Shown: in pieces, positions 27,401 to 37,900 of the stretch
Numbering within the stretch: position 1 is the first letter of the stretch
Layout: each line of letters starts with the position of its first letter
NCBI GenBank assembly: GCA_021014325.1
Contig: CM037473.1
Span: 21,194,822 to 21,258,821, forward strand
DNA: 64,000 bases
Direction: 5' to 3'
Origin: Plazaster borealis
Lineage: Eukaryota > Echinodermata > Asteroidea > Forcipulatida > Labidiasteridae
Position numbers and translations under genes: made by a program
The notes under the pieces: model-generated
The model's database searches: none
Told to the model about the DNA's origin: nothing
What the model saw: the letters and a program-made list of their open reading frames with translations, nothing else

Positions 27401-29178
27401 TAATTATTTCTGGCAGATTTTCTTTTACTTTTTCTTTTAATTTTTTATTTGTTATTTTGTTTTCTTCATTTTTTAGGGGGGGGGGCGTCCGACCCCCCCC
27501 CCAATTACGGGCATTGGCATATTTTAAAGAAAAAGGCAATCGGGAACTTGGCCAGAAGTGCCCCTCTAGAAAAAATGTGCACCCCCTTGTGCCCCCTGAA
27601 ATTTTACCGTATAGTTACGCCGCTGGTAACGCTTCTCAGATTCAAAATTGTTGGGATAAAAAGTGATATCTTTTTCCATATCCGCAGTACTTCGAAGTGA
27701 AAAGTTTCTCAAAATGCATTATACTATCCTAAGCTGCTGTATTTCTTACGAAGTAAGTTCTTATTGCCATTAACTCTCAGAGTCATTACCAAACGTATAC
27801 AGACCCTTTAAAATAGAACCGTCTTTGTACAAATAATAAATAGTTTGCTGAGAAACGTTTCTATCAGTAACGCCTCTCAGATTCAAAATTTTGGGGATAA
27901 GAAGTGATATCTTAAACCGCAGTACTTCGAAGTGAAAAGTTTTTCGAAATGCATTATACAATCCAAAGCTGCTGTACTTCATACCAAGTAAGTTTTTAAA
28001 GCCATTAATTTTCAGAGTCATTACCAAACGTATACAGACCCTTTAAAATAGAACCGTCTTTTACAAATAATGAATTGTTTTCTTGTTACAGTACAAATAT
28101 GACTGCAAAGTCTATGTATCCTAGACTATATAAATATAAGGCATGACGTATAGTAGGAAGTGTCGGGCTGTATAGGTTAAAGTGACCGAAGTACCCGATC
28201 ACATGTATTTAGTTTTGTTAATATGTATTTAGTGTCATAAATGATATAACTGATAGTGCAAGATCAGACACTATTTTCTTGAATTATTATAATTGGCATT
28301 TACTACGCGAAAATACAAATAAACTCTAAGTTATTGTTTTAGAATGACGGTTGCTGGCCCAATGTTGGGACAATGTTGAGCCAACATTTAGGTTATTAGT
28401 GGGGCCAATGTTGAGCCAACTTTAACGTTGGCCCAACGTAAACGCCGATGAGCAAAACTACGTTGGGCCAATATTGGTGATCATCAATGACTCAATGTAT
28501 CCATTTGGTTGGCTCTACATTGGTCCAATGTTAAGGTCATTATAGTGAAGCTGATGTTGGGCCATTTTGGGCAAGCTTCAACGTTGGCCCAAACGCCGAC
28601 GAGCAAAAGTACATTGGGCCAACATTAGTGATACATTAACCCAACGTATCCGTTTCGTTGGCCCTCATGGGCCCAACATAAAGGTTATCGATGGTGCTGA
28701 TGTTGGACCAACATCTGGACCCAACTTAAACATTGACCTAACGTAACGCCAATGAGCAAAACTACGTTGGACCAATATTGTTGATCATCATTGGCCCAAC
28801 GTATCCGTATGGTTGGCCCTACATAGGTCTAACAGTAAAGTTAAAGTGGGGTTGATGTTGGGCCAACGTTAACGCCAATGAGCAAAAGTACATTGGGCCC
28901 ATATTGGTTGTCGACATTGACCCAAAGTCACCGTTTGGTTGGTCCTACATTGGCCAAACATTGTGTTGCTATCTGGGTTAGTCAAAACTTGTTCTCTGGA
29001 AAAATTAGTATTGGTTTAAATTGTCAAAATCAGTGAAATTAAAGATAATATATTACTCTTTTTCGCACCGGTAAATACAATCATGTTGTTTGTCCATAAA
29101 TGAGAGATAAATTATACACATTTTTCACTTACCCACTAGAACAGCAGTCAATGCTGCCACAAACTTTGAGTCAGTCAT
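15426..29178 (-). CDS. Secreted protein with C-terminal EGF-like motif, copy A
   Basis: Seven exons on the minus strand, in transcription order: 29178-29133, 20299-20156, 18960-18856, 18737-18623, 18009-17897, 16691-16440 and 15505-15426. All introns are GT..AG, and the sum is 855 nt (284 residues plus stop). The start MTDSKF in exon 1 opens a hydrophobic signal peptide (AALTAVLVALF) whose cleavage is expected near residue 20-23. The body is Trp-, Asp- and Cys-rich (motifs LYYGSYPDSG, RWRLFWWYQ, YGDCDVESPYC, AHAVWGAFHDG, HCDCFSTLSMGHGIC). I do not recognise its family. The last 26 residues (DVDDC..C..C..C, with LDGINSFTC) are a calcium-binding EGF signature cut off before the full six cysteines. 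An extracellular role is inferred. Copy B (34931-42066) differs mainly in exon 6. Intron 1 is about 8.8 kb and full of mobile elements. Confidence 0.85.
15959..16333. mobile_element. MITE family 1, copy 2 (gene A, intron 6)
   Basis: A 375-bp element with ends TTAAAGGCATCGTACACGTT and the inverse ACGTGTACGATGCCTTTAA. Internally it is in reverse orientation to 2361-2736. It is absent from the matching intron of copy B (35011-35567), so it inserted after the duplication. Confidence 0.8.
16783..17123. mobile_element. MITE family 1, copy 3 (gene A, intron 5)
   Basis: A 341-bp element with ends TTAAAGGCAGGGTATACTT and AAGTATACCCTGCCTTTAA. The interior shares GTCAAAGACCAGTAT.CTCA and TCAACAGCTCT with the other copies. 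Confidence 0.75.
18213..18241 (+). repeat. (CAA)n microsatellite
   Basis: About nine CAA units in intron 4 of gene A, followed by a GC-rich CGCGCGCACGTG stretch. Confidence 0.85.
19209..19923. mobile_element. Fold-back element in intron 2 of gene A
   Basis: Ends GGCGCCGTTTGTCAAT and its inverse ATTGACAAACGGCGCC, with arms of more than 150 bp (TTAGCGCATTTTTGGCATG shared inverted). The core is a tandem array of a roughly 40-bp unit built on ATGGTTTATAAACCATG, itself palindromic. The corresponding intron of copy B (38494-38897) is only about 400 bp and lacks it. Confidence 0.8.
20360..20436 (+). repeat. CGTCCGTCGCGTCGT minisatellite, block 1
   Basis: About 20-bp period units of the CGTCCGTYGCGTCGTCA type, following the acceptor side of real exon 2. 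The same array, longer, follows the duplicated exon-2 fragment at 21052-21294. Confidence 0.8.
20437..21050 (-). pseudogene. Partial duplicate of exon 2 of gene A, interrupted
   Basis: 20437-20456 plus 20934-21050 repeat the 5' part of exon 2 and its upstream intron (real copy 20226-20345). The fragment keeps the acceptor TTCCAAAAG and the FCSI.GKMTVLYY coding stretch, but it has one extra T, is split by a 477-bp element, and lacks the 3' part and donor. It cannot act as a normal exon. Both copies are followed by the same minisatellite, so exon and satellite were duplicated together. Confidence 0.8.
20457..20933. mobile_element. Small transposon inserted in the exon-2 duplicate, TSD CCGG
   Basis: A 477-bp element with terminal inverted repeats TGTCRCGGTCTCAGC at both ends, flanked by CCGG at 20453-20456 and 20934-20937. 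The intact exon 2 has a single CCGG at this point, which marks the empty site. About 120 bp near the left end is internally repeated. No ORF of note. Confidence 0.8.
21052..21294 (+). repeat. CGTCCGTCGCGTCGT minisatellite, block 2
   Basis: About twelve units of roughly 20 bp (CGTCCGTCGCGTCGTACCGT and variants). A degenerate block of the complementary sense (ACGACGCGACGGGCGA and similar) follows at 21500-21720. Confidence 0.85.
21500..21720 (-). repeat. Inverse-oriented CG-rich minisatellite
   Basis: Degenerate ACGACGCGACGGGCGA-like units, the complement of the 21052-21294 array. Long open frames here on several strands (for example R/D/T-rich) are satellite artefacts. Confidence 0.65.
21990..22580 (-). 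pseudogene. Penelope-like reverse transcriptase remnant (gene A, intron 1)
   Basis: The minus strand encodes a broken reverse-transcriptase piece. It contains a decayed YVDDTF-type catalytic box near 22409-22427 (now disrupted by a stop), then a stretch like IKFSREPEENNTISLLNVHV and a THTDRYLN-like tail, which are hallmarks of Penelope-like elements. Frameshifts and stops are present. The same segment recurs at 40800-41300 in intron 1 of copy B. Confidence 0.7.
22581..23280. other. Decayed retroelement and unassigned sequence (gene A, intron 1)
   Basis: Continues with G/T-rich sequence that partly resembles 41300-41450 in copy B, then a G-run at 23159-23168. No intact ORF is recognisable. 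Confidence 0.4.
23287..23356 (-). repeat. tRNA-like module
   Basis: The minus strand has an A-box-like TAGCTCAGTTGGTAGA and a B-box-like GGTTCAAATCC, with a GTTAATC anticodon-loop region suggestive of an Asn-type ancestor. The acceptor stem is imperfect. It is embedded in a larger repeat extending to about 23560 (CCACAGGGGAAACTGACTGG) that is also found at 32862-33112. Confidence 0.6.
23828..24308. mobile_element. hAT-type MITE with 8-bp TSD (gene A, intron 1)
   Basis: A 481-bp element beginning CAGCGGCGTAGC and ending GCTACGCCGCTG, flanked by perfect 8-bp direct repeats ACCGGTGA at 23820-23827 and 24309-24316. An 8-bp duplication with CAG..CTG ends is the hAT pattern. Poly-G near the left and poly-C near the right end are part of the element. 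Confidence 0.9.
24767..25520. mobile_element. Inverted-repeat element carrying a nested MITE
   Basis: The outer ends GCCGCGTTCGCATTGGACT and AGTCCAATGCGAACGCGGC are inverse copies. The interior repeats GTAAGTTA and TTCGCACTTGGA many times. At 24795-24934 it carries a separate 140-bp element (ends GGGGCCGATTTCACAAAG / TTTGTGAAATCGACCC), also found alone at 60862-61001. Confidence 0.8.
26292..26486. mobile_element. MITE with CAGG..CCTG ends
   Basis: Ends CAGGCGCGGATCCAGG and CCTGGATCCGCCCCTG are near-perfect inverse copies. ATGTT flanks both sides (26287-26291 and 26487-26491). The centre is poly-A and G/A-rich. Confidence 0.8.
26500..26850 (+). repeat. Degenerate tandem repeat (gene A, intron 1)
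   Basis: Units of the type GGTCGGCAATAT..TTGGTTTTACGT followed by GGCGATCAATGTTGAG recur two to three times with decay. The vocabulary (GTTGAG, CAATGTT) is related to the array at 28330-28980. Confidence 0.55.
27600..28050. repeat. Two MITE family 2 fragments in tandem
   Basis: 27617-27812 and 27830-28049 both run GTAACGC.TCTCAGATTCAAA to CCAAACGTATACAGACCCTT. They are 3' halves of the family seen at 11552-11923. Just upstream, 27450-27630 holds G/C runs and a TTACGCCGCTGG end like the hAT-type MITE at 23828. Confidence 0.65.
28330..28980 (+). repeat. Minisatellite of TTGGGCCAATGTTG type (gene A, intron 1)
   Basis: A long degenerate array in which TTGGCCCAACGTA, TTGGGCCAACATT, GAGCAAAACTACGTTGG and CCGTTTGGTTGG alternate with a compound period of roughly 110-130 bp. 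It contains many short inverted copies (TTGGGCCAA/TTGGCCCAA). Confidence 0.75.
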
Positions 29179-29268
29179 TGGATTACGCTCTGTTTGAGGC
29201 AACACACTCAGATATCAACCAAATGCAACCCGTACTATGAAGGAACACCCACAGTAATGGCTTAGGTA

Positions 29269-29285
29269 CACCCTATATAGCTGAT
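29269..29285 (-). promoter_or_regulatory. Candidate TATA box of gene A
   Basis: The minus strand reads CTATATAGGG at 29280-29271, about 95 nt upstream of the ATG at 29178. The corresponding position of copy B (42170-42161) reads CTGTATATGG. The location fits a TATA promoter with a short 5' UTR, but no transcript start is known. Confidence 0.45.
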
Positions 29286-29300
29286 ACAATAATAAAATAC

Positions 29301-29639
29301 AGTGGGATGCAGCCGGGCTTTGCGCAGTACCCGCTAGGTGCGCGCGATTCCTGCGTATAATGTTGCAAATGTAATGCGGGGTAAGGGGTAATTGGAGGAG
29401 CACAATTTTGTAGAATTGGCTTGGTAACGGTAGTTTAAAACGGTACACAATGTTGTTTTGTCCATTGTCTGATAATACAATGTTGAGCATGCACAAGGTG
29501 TTGAGTAGGGGTCGAACATCTCCTGCCCGCACCCTTCGCGTCCCAGAGTTGAGTTTTAAAATGGGGGAATATACTTGGCAATGAGGCATGCTTGGCAAAA
29601 TGACATGTAGGTGTTTTGATATGTCAACATACCTATGAA
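29301..29639. other. Upstream region of gene A, no gene recognised
   Basis: Sequence beyond the end of the unit A/unit B match. Overlapping minus-strand open frames at 29215-29598 and 29334-29519 have no domain and are not conserved in copy B. Confidence 0.45.
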
Positions 29640-30540
29640 TGCAAAAATAGTTAGTGGCCTGACGTTAAGATCATAGCAGAGTCTTTCTCGAAGGCTAAAT
29701 GACAACACAACACACACAAACACAGCTCTGTGCTGTATAGTAACTCTGTGGAATTCCTTTGTTCTGTCATTTAAGGAAAATCCTATTCTGCAACACTGTA
29801 AAAAACACTGTGTGTGCGTGTGTAAGTCCACATAGTGTTTCAAGTCCCCACATTATGTAAACCTCTTTTGTTCTCAGGTCCGCACTTCCTTTGTAGTGTT
29901 AAAACATGTAAACTAATGAACAGAATCAGTCAAGTGGAAAGAGAGAGACGAAAAGAGAGAGGGGGGGGGCAGAAAGCATGCAGAAATTGCCTGTCATAGG
30001 GAAAAGCATAAAAGCACCATGCTTCATATTTCCTACGTGTTGGCTATGATTGTATAATCCAGTATATTTAGGGTATTTGGGATTTTCATAGATCGTATGT
30101 TTATTATGTGACTTACATTCATTGTTCGTACCTACATAATAATGTAATTTTGTTACTGCCATAATGTTTTTGTTACTGCCATCATGAAATAAATGTTAAT
30201 TGAATTGAATTGAATTACAAACCAAAAGGGATGGTATCAATGAAAACAAAATTAGTGGCAACACGACACACATATCATGTATAGTGGTGAAGTGGAAAGA
30301 GATGAAAAGAGAGAGAGGCAGAAAGCACACAGAAAAAGCAAGGGATGAACAATGAATAGGGAGGGGGTAGAGATAAGAGGCTTGGTTGGAAACACCAAGG
30401 ACAAAATGAAAGGTGGGAAGAGAACAAGTAATTCATAGTGAATGAGGCAGAATTAAAGGGGAATATCTGTGGGGAAAAGGAGAAGGCAAAGACAATAAGT
30501 TAATAGTCATTTCCTTCTTGGATGTTCAGACTATGGGGTT
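29640..30540. repeat. Retroelement-end repeat
   Basis: Starts GCAAAAATAGTTAGTGGCCT and contains GCAGAGTCTTTCTCGAAGG, AGGTGGGAAGAG.GAACAAGT and ATCTGTGGGGAAAAGGAGAA. These blocks are shared with the fold-back element 37788-38309. It is interrupted by other sequence and lacks the right-hand inverted arm. Confidence 0.6.
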
Positions 30541-30640
30541 GAATGGTCAGGAGTCGCCTTATCCAGGAGGCTGTTAAGTCCCGAAAAGCCTCGAGTTTAA
30601 CCTCGAGTTACCGCTACTTTAATTTTGCAACGCTCCCTTA

Positions 30641-30985
30641 GAAGGTCTGTATACGTTTGGTAATGACTCTGAAAATTAAAGGCACTAAAAACTTACTTGG
30701 TAAGAAGTACAGCAGCTTTGGATAGTATAATGAATTTTGAGAACCTTTCACTTCGAAGTACAGCGGTTGTGGAAAAATATATCACTTTTTATCCCCCAAA
30801 ATATGAATCTGAGAAGCTTTCCTGACAGTAACGTTTCTCAGATTGTGTATTCCAATTACGGATAATTCTTCCTGCGTGGACATAACCGCTCCAGATTTTC
30901 GGCAGGTGAGTTTTATGGTATATCTACAACTATAAAGGATTAAAAACAGTGAGTTCCAATTACCAAACGTATACAATCCCTTTAA
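30641..30985. mobile_element. MITE family 2, inverted copy
   Basis: Runs from GAAGGTCTGTATACGTTTGG to ACGTATACAATCCCTTTAA, in reverse orientation to 11552-11923. It abuts the left edge of duplication unit B. Confidence 0.7.
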
Positions 30986-31774
30986 TATTCCCAATAAAAA
31001 TGATATCGTTACTCATTGAGGAAAAAGGATGGTGTATGATTTAATGCGGCTATCACATCTTGGCTTTATACTTGTTTTTGTACAAAGGGAAGTTGCTATT
31101 TAAATATGGTATAAAAAGCCTGAACAAAATAATGACAATTTTCGAGTAGCAGTACTTTTATCAAGATAGATGGTGTTATATTTAAAAAGAAAAGTTTAGA
31201 GAATTTATGTCAATAAAAATGAAATTTTGTTTATAAACAATACCGGTACGTAAGGGAGTGTTTTTAAAAGTTGATTTTTACATAAAGTTGACATTTACAT
31301 AAAGAGATTCAATATCAAGAACCATAAAACAAATGAAAGTGTCTTAACAACTCATCGAGGGTATTTTTAAAACCAGGGTAGTTGATCGATCAATCTTCGG
31401 ATGAGCCAGCCAGCCTACTTCTTTTTATTTATAACTTAAGAAAGACTAACCACCAAAACCTATACACAAAAGAACAGTTACCACGTTTTTTTCTAAAGCA
31501 GCAATAAGAAGCCTTTATTTCAGTTTGCATTTCCAACTTATGCCTTTAAACAATTTGAAATCTAGCTACGACAACACTACAGTCATGACAATGTAAATGC
31601 TTATTTCAACTGTGTATAAATGATATTTATTAATCCCTTTTGTCCATTTCATGAAGGAGTTTTTTTCCACACAATTCTTCAAATTTCACATAAAAAATAA
31701 CAGAATGCAGTGAAGTACAGTAAATTTATCCATTGACCCTTGACCCTTGCACTTACGTGGCTACTGTGGTGTGC

Positions 31775-31840
31775 CATTTGGGGTGTCATTTGGGGTGTCA
31801 TTTGGGGTCTCATTTGGGGTGTCATTTGGGGTCTCATTTT
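31775..31840 (+). repeat. 12-bp short tandem repeat
   Basis: Five or so units of TTTGGGGTGTCA/TTTGGGGTCTCA. Confidence 0.85.
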
Positions 31841-32860
31841 GAATGTAAAGTTATGGTGCGTGGAAAGATACAATGAGTACTGCATATCGTTGCATGATGC
31901 CATCGTGGACTTATTGAGTGTCAGCTTGTAATTAAAAAGTCGCTAATACGCCAATTAATTTTTTTTAAATCTAAAGAAAATTAAGTTCCACAACTAGCAT
32001 GTCAGTTGTCTTGTTACCATCGTTTTGGGTTTTTTTAATAACAAAACCCATCAATAACCAGCTCTCCCGGAATTCCCTTAGGAATTGTACAGCAGTTACT
32101 TGACCTCGGGGTTAATAGCCACTACTTAGTGAAATGAACCATAGGGTTTACACATGGCTTCTTCTGTATGCTTGTACAATGGCTGTAAGCAGTGACCTGG
32201 TTGTTTAGTTTGATGAATTGAGTGAGGTGGTGTTGCAAGGACAAGTCAGACCATGGAGCTCCATGTGTAACACGCTATTATAAACTGACTGTTGAAAACA
32301 GTCGTATATAGTGCAAGCGTGTGCATATTTTTATGGTTTCAAGTAAAGTTGTATAAAGTCTACAAAGTATAAATGTGGGGTCATCTACAAATTATTTTTG
32401 CTTGAATTTGTTTTATTTAGTCAGAAGGGTCTATATTTAATGCTTTGGGCATTTTAAAAGTGATTTGGTTCTCCACAAGAATGTATTACACGCTAAAATC
32501 CAACTGTATACTAGTCCATGATGGTGTCCGAGTGTGAATTTGTTTTGATGGTGTCACGCAGGGATATGGTAATAACACACAAGCCTGAAATTACATGGAG
32601 GCCATGGCTTTTGTTGCCCCTGCTCTTAGCCTTGGTGTCCCTTCAAAAGTAGCCCAAATACTTAAAGATTTTTCCAATAGAAGTGCCCTTTGAAAATGGA
32701 AAATGTCCTTGCACTCTCCAATATGAAATTCCAGGCTTGAATACATGGGGAATCTGACTTCCAAAATGGCATAACTAAGAGTTATCATTGTTGATGATGT
32801 CAGGTGAATTTGGTCCATAGTGGCTGTAGTCATTACGGGCAAGTTCAAAACTTGAGCCTA
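31841..32860. other. No gene recognised
   Basis: Intergenic sequence in unit B. The minus-strand frame at 32591-32848 is open but has no domain. Confidence 0.5.
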
Positions 32861-32865
32861 TTCAA

Positions 32866-33210
32866 CGTCTGCATGGATTAACGTGCTGGCGCTCTACCAA
32901 CTCAGCTATCTAGCCATATGTTGGCAGTCTCCCTATTTTGTCAATATCTTTTTTCGGGGTGCCAGTAAGCCATTCAACCTGTAACTGTTATATATCCAGG
33001 GATCACACCCAAATTTACAAGCCGGGAAGCGGCAGCAGAGGGGTCACCTTAAACGGCCGGATGCGACTTTTTATTTCAAATATAAAGTAATAAACCCCAA
33101 GGGAAACCTGACTGGGTCAATTTTTACAATAATTTGGGGTTGAAAACAATTGAATAAAGCGGGATTTGAACCTGCGACCTCCGGATTAACTTAACGTTCA
33201 ACCTAAAATA
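32866..33210 (-). repeat. Two partial tRNA-like modules with their repeat body
   Basis: 32866-32918 carries ATTAACGTGCTGGCGCTCTACC and TCAGCTATCTAGCC; 33155-33210 carries GATTTGAACCTGCGACCTCC. The sequence between them resembles 23360-23560 (TTTTGTCAATATCTTT, TCGGGGTGCCAGT, GGGAAACCTGACTGGG). Each module is incomplete, so none is a tRNA gene. Confidence 0.6.
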
Positions 33211-34468
33211 CTAAAATTGCAAAAAATTAGTGCGATCCTGCAGATTCTTTTTGAAAGGGAATGAAAAAGCAGTTATAGCAGAATTGCATGAGCACCCTGT
33301 ATAGATTCCTTTGTAAATGCACCAGTGGTTTAATCAAACTGCTACTCTGAAATTTTTCTTTAAAAAAATTACAGCTCGGAGGAGGCATTGAATGTGGGAT
33401 TAGACTTTAGCCCAACACGCTCATCACAGTAGGCCTACTGCAGTACGTCAGCGGCCAAGGTGCATTATCTGGTGAAAATTGGTGCGAGCGCATTTCACAT
33501 GATGAACTTACACCATAGACCCTTTCCTGCATAGGCTCCGTCAGTAATTTTGAAAAAATTACACTTTCCGTATACGCGTACGTGGCTTACTGGACGGAGC
33601 CGACAGTTTCCGAAAAGGGCCCGCTATTTTATTTTTGTGCAGTTCGCGATACAGTGCGCCACCAAGAGTTTGTAATTGTTTTCACAATGCTAACGGTGAG
33701 GTGATGTATTGCTCCGTTTGGTGACAAAAGTAAGTTAATCTTATGATGTAATATGCTGCTTTGGGGGTTCTTAGGTCTACTCTTTCTCAATTTTTGTTTG
33801 TAAACTGGCAAGTCGGTGTTTCAGTTATTGGTTTTGACTGTATTCTCGCTCCAAAGACAATGTCCAACGAAGAGAAAGTTCATCATAAAAAGATTTGCGT
33901 CCTGGGTTGATGTTTCAATACACTTAATACATTTTTCTTAATATTTTCCACACAAAAAATAACAGTTAAAAATATATAATTAGGTTTACATGCTTTTGTA
34001 TAACTGCTATGACAAAATCAGCAACATCTAGCATCAGCAAAATCAAAATATAACAATAAATACTTAATTTGACAAAATATACAAATGTAATATTGAAATA
34101 TTGAACTTTCTAAAACAATTACTTACAAGACTTGGGCCTCGACTTGGGCCCCTAAGATTGTAAAGCTGGCTAGCACAATTCACTTAAATTATGCAATGAT
34201 TTAGTAGGATAAATAAAAAAGCAGACGTGATGCTAAATTAGAAAGAACAATATAATTCAAAGTAAAATGGAGGCAAAAAAACCGGTAAGAAGATACCGAA
34301 TCGGAAAGCCTTTTCAAAATAATGACATTGGAAAACAAACAAGTGGAGAATATAGACAAGTACGAAAAAAGTAAGGAAAAAACTGTTAAAACTGTTAAAG
34401 GGGAGAAAGAGACAAAGATTTAAACAAAAAATTGTTGTTCATCAATCATAGCTTCACATCCATTTTAC

Positions 34469-34748
34469 TCGGTTTGGATTCAAACCCACGACCAGAGCTT
34501 TCTTGAGCAGATGTCTTACCCCTAGACTAGAGCTTGCCCGATATAGCTCAAGGCAGTTCGAATCCTATAATTCAACAGCGGGTACCGCAACGATTTGCAT
34601 CGGAATATAGAATATTATTTGTGTTTTACCCGTACACCGATCGAGTCATATGGAACAAGTCCACTGACATATTACTCGGTAGGAATTCGAACCCACGACC
34701 ATTCTAGAGCAGATGTCTTACCACTAGACCACCAAGCTTGCCTGGTAG
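34469..34748 (-). repeat. Two tRNA-derived SINE-like modules
   Basis: 34469-34548 and 34677-34748 both contain, on the minus strand, an A-box-like TCTAGTGGTAAGACATCTGC or variant and a B-box-like GGTTCGAATTCC or GGTTTGAATCC. They match the single module at 14850-14928 in unit A. Confidence 0.6.
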
Positions 34749-34930
34749 CTAGAAGCAATTCGAATCCATATTCCTGCTTAACACACGTCGTTCTTGCTTC
34801 TATTACTCTGTGCAGAGTAGCCTGAATAAAAAAATCCTTGGGAGGCTGATGTTGAAACAACAAATTAATTTTGCTCACAGAGTATCTACATTTCGTATTA
34901 TTTGTTACTTTTTGATTGATGACGTCTGAC

Positions 34931-37900
34931 TCAGTTACCCAGACAAGTAAATGAGTTGATTCCATCCAGGCAACCATTTGGGCAATCGGCGCTGATACAG
35001 TTGTCAACGTCTAAAATACAAACAACATAATATGTGTTTAATTAGACGTAACGCACGGGTATCATTGCCTTTCCAGTAGCATCTATACTGCTGAAATCTT
35101 GTGAGGTTTGGTTTTGATTTTTCTGTGACTGAGAAAGTATTCCCCGCAGAAAGACTTGTTTGAAGCTTGTGTGGTAAACTTGTAACTCGTTATCAACCAA
35201 GATGAACCAACATTTACTTATATTTGAGAAAAAATTGAGCTATACATTCCTTTTGTAGTTGAGATACAACAAGAAATTAATTGTTTGCCATTCCGGTGAC
35301 AGAACTGGATAATAATAAACCTAATTTCCCCCTATAATTTATTTATTATAATGCTGGTTTATTTTGACTTTTTTCATTTTTTTTAAATCGATAATTTCAA
35401 GGATGAACAAACCTTTCCATTTTCATCCATTGGTTGAGGTAAATTTAAAAGATTTTTAAATTTAAGACTCGATAATGGAACTCAATTTAGGTTTATGGAG
35501 TTGTGTAGTATTTTTTCTTAGTTAGTTCTAATTGGACATCAAATCACCAATTAATTAAAACATTTACCTTTAAAGAAAATGGATAGTCCATTTGTAGGCA
35601 ATGGCACTTGAACCTTTGGAGCACAGTCTTCTTCGTGGTTCAGGAGGTCCACTCCAAATACTTCTTCCTGGAATGCGAATTTGGGAACATGGCACATGGC
35701 ATGACCCATACTAAGCGTGGAATCACAATCACAATGGTCATCAGCCAGCATCAAAGACTTCACACCAAACTCCATTTTGTACTGGAAAGAATATTGGCTC
35801 TTTGGTACATTTCCTGAAAACAATGGTGTTTTAAATTAGATCCACCCTTGAAAAGGGTATTAGACTCATAGAGTTAAATAGAACATGCAAATAAATACCC
35901 TTATTTATTTTCATAAAACGGCTTCTTTCGGTAACACCAAACGCATGTTACCCCTATGTGTGCTGCTTTAGGTTATCGGTGAAAAGTGCCATAAATATGA
36001 TTTTACAGTAAACAGAACTGAAGTGATTGGCACACTAGGTGCCTATACGTCCCATATGTTGGAACTACCATAATAATTGAAACAATGGTCTGATTCATTG
36101 TTTGATTGTTGCCCTACAGAAGGGAATTCACAGAACAAGTTGATATGCAGCATCGGAAATGTCTCTTTTGCGTTGCCAATACGCCCTCGAGCGACAATGT
36201 TCACCCAGGTCATTGTAACCAAGGACTTTCTCTCGAATTGTCACAAAAAAATTATCCAAAATGTTGCGGTTTTTTTAAAGTTTCAACAACGTTTTGCTTA
36301 AAAGTTTTGCCTAAAATGCTGTTCTGTCCTTGGAATATCTGTTTGAATATCCCATTTCATTTTAACCCCAAAATTGATGTCAACAAGGACATTTTACACC
36401 TCAAAATTGTAAATACTTGTACTTCGTAACTCAAAATTAACAGCACGCGGTAAAAAGTGCGCCCTCAGCGGGTTGTTCTACGACAGAACAGAGGGGTTCT
36501 AAATGAAATTCGGGCCTCCGTAAACAAGCGACTAAAAAGTTAAACTTATGAAACTTCTGTGTATTTTAGCTACATAATTAGCTCGAGGTTAAATGTGTTC
36601 ATATTATCAATAGATTTAGCTCCGTTACTGATAAGAAATGTGCTCCTTAGGCCATTTTAGAAAACCCTTTCCGAATAGGGCCTATACTGCAACCTCACGC
36701 GTACACATTATTCGGAGATGTCGTATATAAACTTAATACAACTATTGGTAATCACAATAATAACAGGACACTTCACAAAGGTGAAAAACCTTTATTCTGA
36801 TTGAGCAAAATGCATAGCACCGCGATACGGGACAGCCCATCCCACATGCAAAATTCGTATTTTATATAAATGAGCTTAGGCATACGTATATACACGTAGA
36901 AACAATCTTAATCGTACGAAAGCCCGTTAGTGCCATCATTTTTTTCGATAGCAGGTTTTTTTTCAAGAGCAGCTATTTTTTTGTTTTGCTCTCGAAAATC
37001 AAAATAACTGCTCTTGAAAAAAACAAACTGCTCTTGAAAATAAAAAAGTCACTGCTGTTGAAAATAAAGATAACTGCTCTCCAAATTAAAATAGCGATTG
37101 CATTACGGGCTTTCGTAAAGTCTAGTCGGTCTTGGGGCGCAATGCATTGGGTAATCAACTTCGACGCACACGTTTAATGGAACGTACCTTGAACAACTAC
37201 TGGATCCCATGCATTTACGTTTCTGACTGTTGATTCATTGCCGTCATGGAACGCACCCCACACTGCATGCGCAACGATGTTACTTGCATCAAATGTCCAC
37301 CTTAAAAAAACAGTGAGGAATTGTAAGAATTGTTCAAGGGCTTTTTGCAGACAAAGATTAAATTTGACTTGATTTTGTTTATATGTTGGCATAATTTGAA
37401 CTGTGATTTAAGAGATATTTTACTGAAACATAATAATTATTTGGTACCCAGTACATGAGGAGGGGCATTACCCATTTGTGCATGATTATAAATTGATCAT
37501 TTAATTAATAAAACTTAATTAGGAATAACATCATTAGTTTGATTGAAACCAGTGCATTATTTACCTGTAGACAGTCCCTGCTGAATCTTCAGCGAGTATT
37601 TCAGCGCCGTCTTCTTGTAAAGCTTCCGGCAAACGACTGAAACAGTACGGGGATTCAACATCACAGTCGCCATAGTTGTCTGGAAAAAATAGAATGCATG
37701 GCAAGAATAAGGTTTTAGAGAACTTGGATTCTCTGTTTTGAAAAATAAAAAAAGAACTAACAATCCTTGCATTATGGTTTATCTATTTGCAAAAAAATAG
37801 TTAATAGCCTGACGTTTCGACCCTAGCAGAGTCTTTCTCGAAGGATAAATGACAAGACAACACACATAAACAGGTTATAAGTGTAACAAAAGCATTCAAG

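Larger units (their letters stand above)
10732..29300. repeat. Segmental duplication, unit A
   Basis: Colinear with unit B (30990-42190). Matching landmarks are the block starting ATAAAAATGATATCGTTACT (10733 and about 30998), the tRNA-like block (13058 and 33155), ATTAGGTTTACATGCT (about 14305 and 33975), all seven exons of the secreted-protein gene, the intron-1 Penelope-like remnant, and the promoter end. Unit A is longer because of later insertions in introns 1 and 2. Confidence 0.85.

Noticed and set aside
28330..28980. CRISPR-like array
   Set aside because: Units are degenerate, spacers are not unique, and the genome is eukaryotic; it is a minisatellite.
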